Source: an uncultured Sutterella sp.
GTDB lineage: Bacteria > Pseudomonadota > Gammaproteobacteria > Burkholderiales > Burkholderiaceae_F
Reading direction: 5' to 3'
Length of the DNA: 6,597 nt
Assembly: GCA_902477615.1 (NCBI GenBank)
Contig: CABSHY010000076.1
Coordinates: forward strand, 1 to 6,597
The position numbers and the translations under genes were made by a program. The notes under the pieces are model-generated. The model had not been told where the DNA came from and did no database searches. It worked only from the letters and a program-made list of their open reading frames with translations. Of the stretch, positions 1 to 6,570 are shown one piece after another. Positions within the stretch are counted from its first letter, which is position 1, and each line of letters starts with the position of its first letter.

Positions 1-78
1 TCCACGGCGCAAGCGGTATTGGATACCAGGGGCACGCATTATTTTGCCGTTGTTGTTCCCCGCAAGGGACAGAAATAA
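1..78 (+). CDS. 3' end of an unidentified protein gene (partial)
   Basis: The first frame is open from the window edge to a TAA at 76-78 and gives 25 residues, ending in GTHYFAVVVPRKGQK. The hydrophobic strand-like segment and the basic tail look like the end of a folded domain, but this is too short for me to name a family. The main support that it is a real gene end is the hairpin terminator on the same strand 40 bases downstream, plus a GC-richer composition than the hypothetical genes that follow. The start and most of the gene lie outside the window. Confidence 0.6.
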   Translation, partial: STAQAVLDTRGTHYFAVVVPRKGQK

Positions 79-118
79 GGTATTGAATACAAGTTTTGAA
101 ATAGATTGATTTTGACAC

Positions 119-140
119 AAGCCGCCGAAAGGTGGCTTTT
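119..140 (+). terminator. Intrinsic terminator after the partial gene
   Basis: AAGCCGCC at 119-126 and GGTGGCTT at 131-138 form an 8-bp stem (one G-U pair) closed by a GAAA tetraloop, and the 3' arm runs into TTTT at 137-140. On the minus strand the G-U pair becomes an A-C mismatch and no T-run follows, so the element favours plus-strand transcription ending after the gene that stops at 78. It may still help separate the convergent minus-strand gene ending at 171. The T-run is short, so efficiency is uncertain. Confidence 0.7.
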
Positions 141-170
141 GCATTTAAAACACCTTTGGTTTCAAATCTT

Positions 171-1076
171 TTAACTTGACAAATGAAACATTCCCGATGA
201 TTTTCTTACCACTTCTGCTCTCAAAACAAGACGTTTTGAAATTGAATGGGAATCATCATCCTCTCGTGATCCAATTAGAGATTGGTACGAATCCGTTAAG
301 GTGTCAAAAAAGTTTGATGGGGCATATTTCCAAGTTAAATTTGCCAAATCGTTTGTCATTTTTTCAAATTTGTATAGATTATTACGAGCCCAAAGAAGAA
401 GAAAAATGTCATCTTCTCCATGTGCTCGAACTAATAGATGTTTTCCTTTCTTAGAAATCTCAAAGCCTAGAGATAAGGTTGCGTCATCAATAGAACGGGG
501 GCAGAAAGCGACCAGCTTGTTCGTCAGCTTTAAGGGGTTTTGGTCTGAAAAAAGTTTTTTAAATTGACGATCAAACTCTTCCCAAAGTCGCGTTCGTTGA
601 ATCAACGGGGCATACTTTTTGTAAACATCGTTTAAAACAATGTTGTTGTACTGGCAAGGCGTTTTATATTCGTTAGTGGTCAAAAACTCTACCATGTGGT
701 TAACTTTTGCCGTGATAACGCTGGCAACCACATATAAAATGCGTGGAGAGACGGGGTAGGTTACTTCTGATGGTTTAATGAGGAGTTTTCGAGCGATTTG
801 ATAGTCTTTGTTTTGCAAGTTCAGGCATTGCCGAATTTCCTCAATATCGTAATCTTCAGAGGATTTGCTCCCATACATATCATTTAAGAAATCCCAGGAA
901 TCGGAGATATCCATTTTGCGATTATTGAGTGCCAGTGCTAACCAAATCTCGTTATCTGTCGCACCAGTTTTCTGCATTAAGCGAATTAGAGGGAGTTCGA
1001 TATCTGTGTCAGAACTAACTTCTAACATATTAATCAGTTCAAGGACGTCATTGTTGAGTTGGGAAAATCGCATCAT
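171..1076 (-). CDS. Hypothetical protein, paralog of the upstream gene
   Basis: This 301-residue protein is not recognised. It has no signal peptide, no clear membrane segment and no catalytic motif I can name; it looks like a soluble, largely helical cytoplasmic protein. It appears to be a diverged paralog of the protein encoded at 1115-2029: R3-FSQLNND matches K6-FDQLTPD, the ATDNEIW block at 39-45 matches ASEDTIW, IARKLLI at 94-100 matches CARRLLI, and a W-x6-F pattern (W165, F172) and a hydrophobic block ending at W229 also recur. The start at 1076 is one of two consecutive ATG codons and has only a weak purine stretch (GATGAGA) upstream. It begins 38 bases after the stop of the upstream gene, so co-transcription is likely. 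Base composition is AT-rich compared with the flanking conserved genes. No terminator clearly oriented for this gene is visible downstream. Confidence 0.75.
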   Translation of the reverse strand: MMRFSQLNNDVLELINMLEVSSDTDIELPLIRLMQKTGATDNEIWLALALNNRKMDISDSWDFLNDMYGSKSSEDYDIEEIRQCLNLQNKDYQIARKLLIKPSEVTYPVSPRILYVVASVITAKVNHMVEFLTTNEYKTPCQYNNIVLNDVYKKYAPLIQRTRLWEEFDRQFKKLFSDQNPLKLTNKLVAFCPRSIDDATLSLGFEISKKGKHLLVRAHGEDDIFLLLWARNNLYKFEKMTNDLANLTWKYAPSNFFDTLTDSYQSLIGSREDDDSHSISKRLVLRAEVVRKSSGMFHLSS

Positions 1077-1114
1077 GTTTACAGTCTCATCGTTATTGTT
1101 AATGAAAGAATGAA

Positions 1115-2029
1115 TTAAGTTAGAGGAGATGATTTCAGTTCGTTTTCTATAAGATTTTCGCGTTGTCGTAAGTAAATCATTAATTGGTCAAAGCGAGTCA
1201 AATCAAGAGTTTCTCTTTCCCAATTTTGGGAAGAATAACGTGTTTTTGAAACAGAAAAATTCCAAAGATGTTGATTCCTAAGAACTTGAAGTCGATTGTG
1301 TTCGCGAGTCAACCAAAGTTGGAGTAGCTTCTCATCTTGGTATCGGGGAGCAATGAATATTAAAGAGTTCTTCTGAGCAGTTTCAAATCCGCGGGAATGA
1401 GCGCCTCTGATAATATCTTCTTTTATCCAAGATACATCTCGGTCGGTCATTTCATGGTTTTTGAGTACTTGAATTTCAAAAATCATTCGATCATTATCAG
1501 ACAAGTATGTTTCAGGAACTCCATTCGGTAAGAGTTGATCAAAACACGCCTTTAAATGAGACCAATGATTTGACTTTGAAAAAACCGATTCCAGATCATG
1601 AAATAATTCGCAGATAATTCCTGTTTGGGAAGTATGAAACGGTAGTATCAATCCATTCTCAATAGGGCGTCTTTTGATAATTTCTTTCATTTGGACGATC
1701 ACATAGGCAATCGCAGCATCGACAATTTCAGGAAGAGCATTTTCCGGGTTTCCGTGGCGATGAATGAGCAACCTTCGAGCACAACTAATTTGTTGTTCAA
1801 AGTTGTTGAGGCATTTAATATTTTCATTACTTGTGGATGAATTGAGTTGGCAATCCTCGAAAAGTCCTACCCCAGTCCAAATCGTATCTTCAGATGCATT
1901 CCAACTTTTTAAGAGACCGATTAACTCAAATTTGATTTGCAAACCATAGTTTCTTCGAAAACAGCAGACTTGCTGAATCAATTTGATGGCATCGGGTGTG
2001 AGTTGGTCGAATTTTGACAGATTGGACAC
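1115..2029 (-). CDS. Hypothetical protein, first gene of a paralogous pair
   Basis: This 304-residue protein is of unknown family. The frame is open further upstream to an ATG at 2077, but I chose the GTG at 2029 because AGGAG lies at 2036-2040, exactly 6 bases before it, and because the similarity to the downstream paralog begins right after it (KFDQLTPD at 6-13). The protein looks soluble: helical stretches, two adjacent cysteines at 22-23, a CARRLLI block at 83-89, W156 with F163, and a hydrophobic segment ending at W239. There is no signal peptide or recognisable active site. Conservation with the partner is concentrated in hydrophobic and aromatic positions, which suggests a shared fold more than a shared active site. 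A sample 60-base line in this gene (1561-1620) is 32 percent GC by hand count, against 47 percent for one in the M16 gene (5221-5280), hinting at acquisition from elsewhere. Confidence 0.78.
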   Translation of the reverse strand: MSNLSKFDQLTPDAIKLIQQVCCFRRNYGLQIKFELIGLLKSWNASEDTIWTGVGLFEDCQLNSSTSNENIKCLNNFEQQISCARRLLIHRHGNPENALPEIVDAAIAYVIVQMKEIIKRRPIENGLILPFHTSQTGIICELFHDLESVFSKSNHWSHLKACFDQLLPNGVPETYLSDNDRMIFEIQVLKNHEMTDRDVSWIKEDIIRGAHSRGFETAQKNSLIFIAPRYQDEKLLQLWLTREHNRLQVLRNQHLWNFSVSKTRYSSQNWERETLDLTRFDQLMIYLRQRENLIENELKSSPLT

Positions 2030-2035
2030 GATTAT

Positions 2036-2040
2036 CTCCT
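2036..2040 (-). promoter_or_regulatory. Shine-Dalgarno that fixes a GTG start
   Basis: Read on the minus strand, AAAAAGGAGATAATC precedes GTG. The AGGAG core is 6 bases from the GTG at 2029, the best-placed ribosome-binding site in the window, and it decides against the in-frame ATG at 2077. Confidence 0.8.
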
Positions 2041-2055
2041 TTTTGGTTAAATAGA

Positions 2056-2088
2056 AGATTAATCTGGCATGCGTCATTTTCTGACGTA
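2056..2088 (-). promoter_or_regulatory. Two inverted repeats in the leader of the hypothetical operon
   Basis: AGATTAATCT at 2056-2065 is a perfect 10-base palindrome. Just upstream of it (minus-strand sense), TGCGTCA at 2070-2076 and TGACGTA at 2082-2088 form a 7-pair inverted repeat with one G-T pair around a 5-base spacer. Both lie 27 to 59 bases ahead of the GTG start, where an operator or a leader hairpin could act. The symmetry is seen directly; the regulatory role is inference. Confidence 0.35.
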
Positions 2089-2109
2089 CTAATAAGATTT
2101 TTGAAAATT

Positions 2110-2139
2110 TTTAAAGAAACACAAAAACTCATTATTCAA
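2110..2139 (-). promoter_or_regulatory. Possible sigma-70 promoter of the hypothetical operon
   Basis: On the minus strand TTGAAT (2134-2139) and TTTAAA (2110-2115) are spaced by 18 bases. Each matches four of six consensus positions. A start about 7 bases further on would give a leader of roughly 70 bases containing the two inverted repeats. The stretch is AT-rich, so chance matches are likely. Confidence 0.25.
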
Positions 2140-2173
2140 GGCAGTGAAATGAGGAAGATGAACTTTTGAGTGT

Positions 2174-2210
2174 AAAGAAAAGGTCCTACAAACTGCTTCG
2201 TAGGACCCTT
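2174..2210 (-). terminator. Intrinsic terminator of the yciB-parvulin operon
   Basis: On the minus strand GGTCCTAC (2207-2200) pairs perfectly with GTAGGACC (2189-2182) across a 10-base loop and is followed by TTTTCTTT (2181-2174). AAG at 2210-2208 can extend the stem into the T-run. It begins 17 bases after the parvulin stop codon, so it terminates the yciB-parvulin transcript and insulates the hypothetical pair from read-through. Confidence 0.9.
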
Positions 2211-2227
2211 GTCGAATCGATCAAGTA

Positions 2228-3025
2228 TTACTTCGTACCGATATTGATCTTTGCCTTTTGGAAAAGCTCTTGAATGTTGGCTTGAACCTTCGTTTGAACC
2301 AACATGTTACGGTAGTGTTCCTTGCTCTTATCGTAGCTCGGGAAGAGTTCAGCCTTACGGGAGTCATCAACCTTGATGATGTGGAAGGCACCGTTAGTTT
2401 GAATCGGCACTTCGGTGAACTTACCCTTTTCGGTAGAGCGGATGGCATAACCGATCATTTGCGGGAAGTTGGCAGCAGAAGCCCACTTGTCAATCTTGCC
2501 ACCGTTACCCTTGGTGCTTTCATCAAGAGAGTACTTCTTGGCAACCTTATCAAACTTGTCGCCGTCCTTTAAGTCTTCAACGACCTTCTTGGCATCGGCA
2601 TCGGTCTTAACCGTGATCACAGAAATCTTGTATTCACGATCGCCATAGGCCTTCTTTTGGTCATCGTAGAACTTCTTGACGTCAGCGTCTTTGACCGGGT
2701 TCTTCTTAGCGAAGTCTGCGATCAAGGCGTTGATCAAAACGTTGTCACGAGAGGCTTCGATAGCGTCCTTCACATCGGAGCGTTGAGCAAGCTTCAAACG
2801 ATTGGCTTCTTGCAACAACACTTCTTGTTGGATTAATTGGTTGCGGACTTGCACTTCCAATTCAGACGTACGCTTTTGGCCGTTCTTGACGATTTGCTTA
2901 ATGATCTTTTCTTGCTCTTGAACAGAGATCGTCTTGCCGTTAACGGTGACAGCCGTTGGGGCAGCCAAGGCAAAGGTGCTGGCGATTGCTAAAGAGACAC
3001 CGACGACTAAAGCTTTATATTTCAT
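2228..3025 (-). CDS. Periplasmic parvulin-type peptidyl-prolyl isomerase
   Basis: This 265-residue exported PpiC/parvulin-family protein would catalyse or assist proline isomerisation and act as a chaperone for envelope proteins in the periplasm. Residues 1-21 are a signal peptide (basic start, hydrophobic core, ALA at 19-21 before APTAV). Residues 22 to about 128 are a charged helical chaperone-like region; about 129-225 are the PpiC domain, with KYSLDES, a GNGGK turn and the closing GAFHIIKVDD strand (H215); the last 40 residues are a helical tail. Length and layout resemble SurA-like Par27 of Bordetella. The conserved histidine usually found in the first strand (the HILV type of motif) appears replaced, since the segment reads EYKISVITV with V136 at that place, so chaperone activity may outweigh isomerase activity. 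The ATG at 3025 has AGAGG 5 bases upstream. It lies 29 bases after yciB in the same operon. Confidence 0.9.
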   Translation of the reverse strand: MKYKALVVGVSLAIASTFALAAPTAVTVNGKTISVQEQEKIIKQIVKNGQKRTSELEVQVRNQLIQQEVLLQEANRLKLAQRSDVKDAIEASRDNVLINALIADFAKKNPVKDADVKKFYDDQKKAYGDREYKISVITVKTDADAKKVVEDLKDGDKFDKVAKKYSLDESTKGNGGKIDKWASAANFPQMIGYAIRSTEKGKFTEVPIQTNGAFHIIKVDDSRKAELFPSYDKSKEHYRNMLVQTKVQANIQELFQKAKINIGTK

Positions 3026-3054
3026 AAAAACCTCTGGTTTTAATTTAAAAATTG

Positions 3055-3645
3055 TTATTTCGTATTTTGCGCTACTTGAGCGTATTTGGCTACATAAAAT
3101 CCAAGGCCGATTGTAAATAAGAGTGTCAATCCCAACAAGCCAAAGAGCTTGAAATCAACCCAAAGATCCATACTGCAAGTGTAGGCAACAATTAAGTTAA
3201 TGATACCGACAGCGACCAAAAAAAGAAGCGTCCAGTTCTCAACGGTTTTCCAAGCCGCCAGAGGCATCTCAATGCCTTGAAAGACGGCCTGAATGTAAAT
3301 TTTACCCTTCATGCGACCAAATAATAAAATGCCCGCAAAAAGCCAGTACAGCAGCGTGGGCTTCCATTGGATGAATTCAGGCTTTTGCAATACGATCGTC
3401 AAGCCCCCGAAGATCACCACTAAAGTCGTTGAAAAGATTGCCATTTTGGAAGGCTTTTCACCCTTCATGACAATCCAACCCATTTGCAAGAGGCTCGCTA
3501 CGATAATCACAATGGTTGCCGCAACGATAGGAATAATCTCGTGATTAACCGGGAGGTAATTGGCAAGCGTTGCCGTATGAGACCCCGCTAATTTATAAGT
3601 TGCAAAGAAGCAAATAACGGGGAGTAAATCAAATAAAGCTTTCAC
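3055..3645 (-). CDS. yciB: YciB family inner-membrane protein (septation protein A)
   Basis: The product is a 196-residue polytopic membrane protein of the YciB/IspZ family, which is linked to cell-envelope integrity and division and is reported to associate with the cell elongation and division machinery. Six hydrophobic segments can be placed at about 5-21, 37-60, 68-86, 96-111, 136-157 and 165-187. Family hallmarks are the MKALFDLLPV start, QWKPTLLYWLFAGILLFG at 93-110, ENWTLLF near 136-142, and DLWVDFKLFG at 160-169. Length is usual for the family. The start is a GTG at 3645; the frame has a stop just upstream (five codons), so no earlier start is possible, yet no good Shine-Dalgarno precedes it. 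It is the first gene of an operon with the parvulin. A TATAGT hexamer at 3685-3690 could be its -10 box, but no good -35 accompanies it. Confidence 0.93.
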   Translation of the reverse strand: MKALFDLLPVICFFATYKLAGSHTATLANYLPVNHEIIPIVAATIVIIVASLLQMGWIVMKGEKPSKMAIFSTTLVVIFGGLTIVLQKPEFIQWKPTLLYWLFAGILLFGRMKGKIYIQAVFQGIEMPLAAWKTVENWTLLFLVAVGIINLIVAYTCSMDLWVDFKLFGLLGLTLLFTIGLGFYVAKYAQVAQNTK

Positions 3646-3680
3646 AGTAAAAGGCGCTTAAAGCAAAAATAGTCAATGAG

Positions 3681-3709
3681 TTGAACTATAACGAAAGTTT
3701 TACTTTAAC
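3681..3709 (+). promoter_or_regulatory. Possible sigma-70 promoter for the M16 peptidase gene
   Basis: TTGAAC (3681-3686) and TTTAAC (3704-3709) are separated by 17 bases in the divergent region between yciB and the peptidase gene. Transcription from here would give a leader of about 100 bases. The -35 element overlaps a TATAGT (3685-3690, minus strand) that could serve yciB, so the two divergent promoters may compete. The call rests on consensus matching alone. Confidence 0.3.
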
Positions 3710-3760
3710 GCATTTGGGGCTAATACTTGGATACATTTTGCTTTTAAAACTAAGACAAAC

Positions 3761-3811
3761 TCCTCTAAACTCTACAAACAAGTTAAAAAATCATTGCATT
3801 TTTCTAGAGGA
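3761..3811 (+). promoter_or_regulatory. Leader segment able to pair with the M16 gene's Shine-Dalgarno
   Basis: TCCTCTA at 3761-3767 is the exact complement of TAGAGGA at 3805-3811, which contains the Shine-Dalgarno of the gene starting at 3820. Between them AAAAAT (3786-3791) and ATTTTT (3798-3803) can form a 6-pair hairpin that would bring the two arms together, leaving only C3804 unpaired on the 3' side. A second partial complement, CTCTA at 3770-3774, is also present. The complementarity is visible; a role in translational control is inference. Confidence 0.3.
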
Positions 3812-3819
3812 TCATTATC

Positions 3820-6570
3820 GTGAAACCCTTGAAATGGCTAATTGTCGGTGGCGTGGCAGTCGCATGCATTGCCGGTACGACTTATATTATGCAAAAGGAT
3901 TCCAGTACAACTATGACGCAAACAGCTCAGCAAGTGGCTCAAGCAACAAAACTTCATACCGTTGAAGGTGTGACGGAGTATCAATTAGAAAACGGTCTCA
4001 GAGTGTTGTTATTCCCTGAAGCCAGCAAACCCACGATTACGGTCAACATGACCTATTTGGTCGGTTCCCGTCACGAAGGTTACGGTGAAACGGGGATGGC
4101 TCACTTGCTCGAACATTTGATGTTTAAGGGTTCGACCAACTATCCGACGCCTACGAAAGAATTTACGAAGCGCGGCTTCCGTATGAACGGCTCGACTTGG
4201 CTTGACCGTACGAACTATTTTGTGTCTTTCACGGCCACGGAAGATAACCTCGATTGGGCGCTCGGCTGGAGTGCCGATGCGATGGTTAATTCCTTTATCG
4301 CTCAAAAAGACCTCGATACGGAAATGACCGTTGTGCGCAATGAGTTTGAGATGGGAGAAAACAATCCCATCAATGTCATGATGAAGCGTATGCAATCGGT
4401 CTTATTTGACTGGCATAACTACGGTAACAGCACGATTGGTGCTCGCAGTGACATTGAACACGTCAAAATTGAAAACTTGCAAGCGTTCTATCGTCGTTAC
4501 TACCAACCCGATAATGCCGTCTTGATGGTCTCGGGTAAGTTTGATGAGAAAGAAACGTTAGAGAAGATTGAAAAGATCTTTGGTGCAATTCCGAAGCCCA
4601 CGCGAGAATTGCCGAAGCTTTGGACGGAAGAGCCCGTGGCTGACGGCGCTCGTCACTTTGAAATTCGTCGCTCCGGCGAAATGAAGGTTGTGAGCGTCGG
4701 TTACCGCATTCCTGCCGCTTTGCACCCGGATGCTCAATTCATTAATTTAGGTGCCGATGTTTTGGGTGACACGCCTCGCGGTCGCTTGCATAAAGCCTTG
4801 GTTGAAACGGGGATTGCCACGCAAGTCTTTGCTTGGCCCATGCCAGGCTATGCTCCGGGTTTTGCCATGTTCGGTGCCGTGTTAGCCAAAGACGGTGACC
4901 ATGAAAAGGCAGAAAAGATTTTGATTGAAACGGTGGAAAACACCTTTAAGACCGAAGCATTGAAAGAACAAGAATTGGCATTGATGGCGCGTGAAGAAAA
5001 GACGCTTTACGAGCGCATGTTTGCCGATCCGGAAGTCTTTGGTGTGGACATCTCTGACTACATTGCTTTGGGGGATTGGCGTTTATTCTTCGTGCATCGT
5101 GATGCATGGGAAAAGATGACGCCTGAAGAGGTGAGCACCGCTTGGAACAAGTACTTCGTGCGTGACAATCGTGTGGTGGGTGTGTTCTTGCCTGACGATC
5201 AACCGCAACGCGCTCAAATGTCGGCGGCTCCCACGTTGGATGAAGTGTTATCTAAGTACGAATTTAAGAGCGAAGGTCAAAAGGCTGAAGTCTTTGATGC
5301 GACGCCTGATAACCTCAATGCCCGTACGCAACGCTTTACGATTGGGGACGTGAATGTCGCCTTGTTGCCCAAGCAAACGCGTGGTGAGACGGTGGTTGTT
5401 CGCATGAACTTCCGCTACGGCAACTACGAAAGCCGTGCCGGGCAACGTGCCGTGGCAAGTCTCATGAACGCCATGTTTGAGCGTGGCACGAAAGAAAAAA
5501 CTCGTGCTCAAATCAATGACGCTTTCACGCAATTGCAAATTGATGGCGACGTGGGGCAATACACAACGACCCGTGAACATTTGGCAGACTCTTTAGCCTT
5601 GATGGTGGAAATGTGGAGCGAAGCCTCCATGCCCACGAAGGACTTTAATGAATTAAAGGCGGAGTATGCGAACCACATCCAATCCCGTTTGGACGATCCG
5701 CGTGTATTGGCTAGTGATGCCATCACAGAACATTTCAACCACTATCCCAAGACCGATGCTCGCTATCGTTTGACGAGTAAGGCTTTAAAGGATGCGATTG
5801 ACTCGACGTCCTTGGAAGAAGTGAAGCGCTACTACGAAACGTCCTTTGGTATCGATCGTGGTGAAATCGCCATTGTGGGTGACTTTGATGCCGAAGCCGT
5901 GCGTGCTCAATTGGAAACGCTTTTAAAGGCAAAGACGAGTAAGGTCGCCTATGAACGTGTTGTTCGTGAACACGCTGACATTGCACCGACCCGCATCATC
6001 ATTGATACGCCCGATAAAGAAAACGCAACGATTGTGGCGCGTTTTGCTTTTGCCGGTCACAAAGATGATGAAGATGCGATTGCTATGCATGTCGCCAACT
6101 GGATCTTTGGGGGAAGCACCGGGTTATCCAACCGCTTGATGATGCGTTTGCGTCAAAAAGACGGTTTAAGTTACGGTGCCGGCAGCACGGTAATGTTGCC
6201 GCCTTTTGGTAACGAAGCCTATTGGGCCATGCAAGCCATTTTGGCACCGCAAAACCTTCGTAAGGCAGAGCTTGCCCTTTATGAAGAAATCGACCGAGTG
6301 GTTAAGGACGGTTTCACGCAAGAAGAGTTGGATGAAGCCAAGAAGGGTTACATTGACTATCGGAATGTCAATCGCAGTCAAGACGCATTGGTCGCCTCCC
6401 ATTGGGTAGGCTTGATGCAAGAAGGCCAAGACTGGACGGAAGCTAAGCTCAATGACGAAAAGGTCATGAAGTTGACGTTGGATGATATTAATAAGGCTTT
6501 CCGCAAGATGGTTAAGCGTGACGGTTTGACCGTGGTGCTAGCCGGTGACCAAAAGAAGGCTAGTAGCTAG
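3820..6570 (+). CDS. Exported two-half M16 zinc metallopeptidase
   Basis: This 916-residue M16 (pitrilysin/insulinase) peptidase would cleave peptides or misfolded proteins in the periplasm or at the membrane. Residues 1-24 are a basic-then-hydrophobic signal or anchor; C16 after AVA is only a weak lipobox. The first half (about 45-460) carries the inverted zinc motif HLLEH, with H95 and H99 as ligands and E98 as catalytic base, and the likely third ligand E175 in VVRNEFEMGENNP. The second half (about 505-905) repeats the fold but has no HxxEH at the matching place (near 546-551); it keeps the R778 to Y785 substrate-binding pattern in RQKDGLSYG. The two halves would close into a clamshell, as in bacterial M16 proteases that carry active and inactive domains on one chain. 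The start is the GTG at 3820, with AGAGGA at 3806-3811 and 8 bases spacing. It is transcribed divergently from yciB. No terminator is visible in the 27 bases left after the stop. Confidence 0.92.
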   Translation: MKPLKWLIVGGVAVACIAGTTYIMQKDSSTTMTQTAQQVAQATKLHTVEGVTEYQLENGLRVLLFPEASKPTITVNMTYLVGSRHEGYGETGMAHLLEHLMFKGSTNYPTPTKEFTKRGFRMNGSTWLDRTNYFVSFTATEDNLDWALGWSADAMVNSFIAQKDLDTEMTVVRNEFEMGENNPINVMMKRMQSVLFDWHNYGNSTIGARSDIEHVKIENLQAFYRRYYQPDNAVLMVSGKFDEKETLEKIEKIFGAIPKPTRELPKLWTEEPVADGARHFEIRRSGEMKVVSVGYRIPAALHPDAQFINLGADVLGDTPRGRLHKALVETGIATQVFAWPMPGYAPGFAMFGAVLAKDGDHEKAEKILIETVENTFKTEALKEQELALMAREEKTLYERMFADPEVFGVDISDYIALGDWRLFFVHRDAWEKMTPEEVSTAWNKYFVRDNRVVGVFLPDDQPQRAQMSAAPTLDEVLSKYEFKSEGQKAEVFDATPDNLNARTQRFTIGDVNVALLPKQTRGETVVVRMNFRYGNYESRAGQRAVASLMNAMFERGTKEKTRAQINDAFTQLQIDGDVGQYTTTREHLADSLALMVEMWSEASMPTKDFNELKAEYANHIQSRLDDPRVLASDAITEHFNHYPKTDARYRLTSKALKDAIDSTSLEEVKRYYETSFGIDRGEIAIVGDFDAEAVRAQLETLLKAKTSKVAYERVVREHADIAPTRIIIDTPDKENATIVARFAFAGHKDDEDAIAMHVANWIFGGSTGLSNRLMMRLRQKDGLSYGAGSTVMLPPFGNEAYWAMQAILAPQNLRKAELALYEEIDRVVKDGFTQEELDEAKKGYIDYRNVNRSQDALVASHWVGLMQEGQDWTEAKLNDEKVMKLTLDDINKAFRKMVKRDGLTVVLAGDQKKASS

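Noticed and set aside
176..567. Plus-strand open frames opposite the 171-1076 gene
   Set aside because: They are antisense to a longer gene with a paralog next door, and their translations look like composition shadows with no start signals.
2030..2077. N-terminal extension of the 1115-2029 gene to an in-frame ATG at 2077
   Set aside because: The GTG at 2029 has AGGAG at ideal spacing and paralog similarity begins just after it. The extension would place coding sequence over the inverted repeats and has no comparable ribosome-binding site.
3820..3870. Lipoprotein signal in the M16 peptidase
   Set aside because: C16 follows A-V-A, which is a poor lipobox because position -3 is not leucine or similar. 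A plain signal peptide or anchor explains the segment equally well.
3681..3965. 94-codon plus-strand frame across the start of the M16 gene
   Set aside because: It overlaps the divergent promoter region and the M16 start in another frame, has no ribosome-binding site, and its protein shows no family features.
4009..4395. 128-codon minus-strand frame inside the M16 gene
   Set aside because: It is antisense to the zinc-motif region of a clearly conserved protein. Long reverse frames are expected from the codon bias of the M16 gene.
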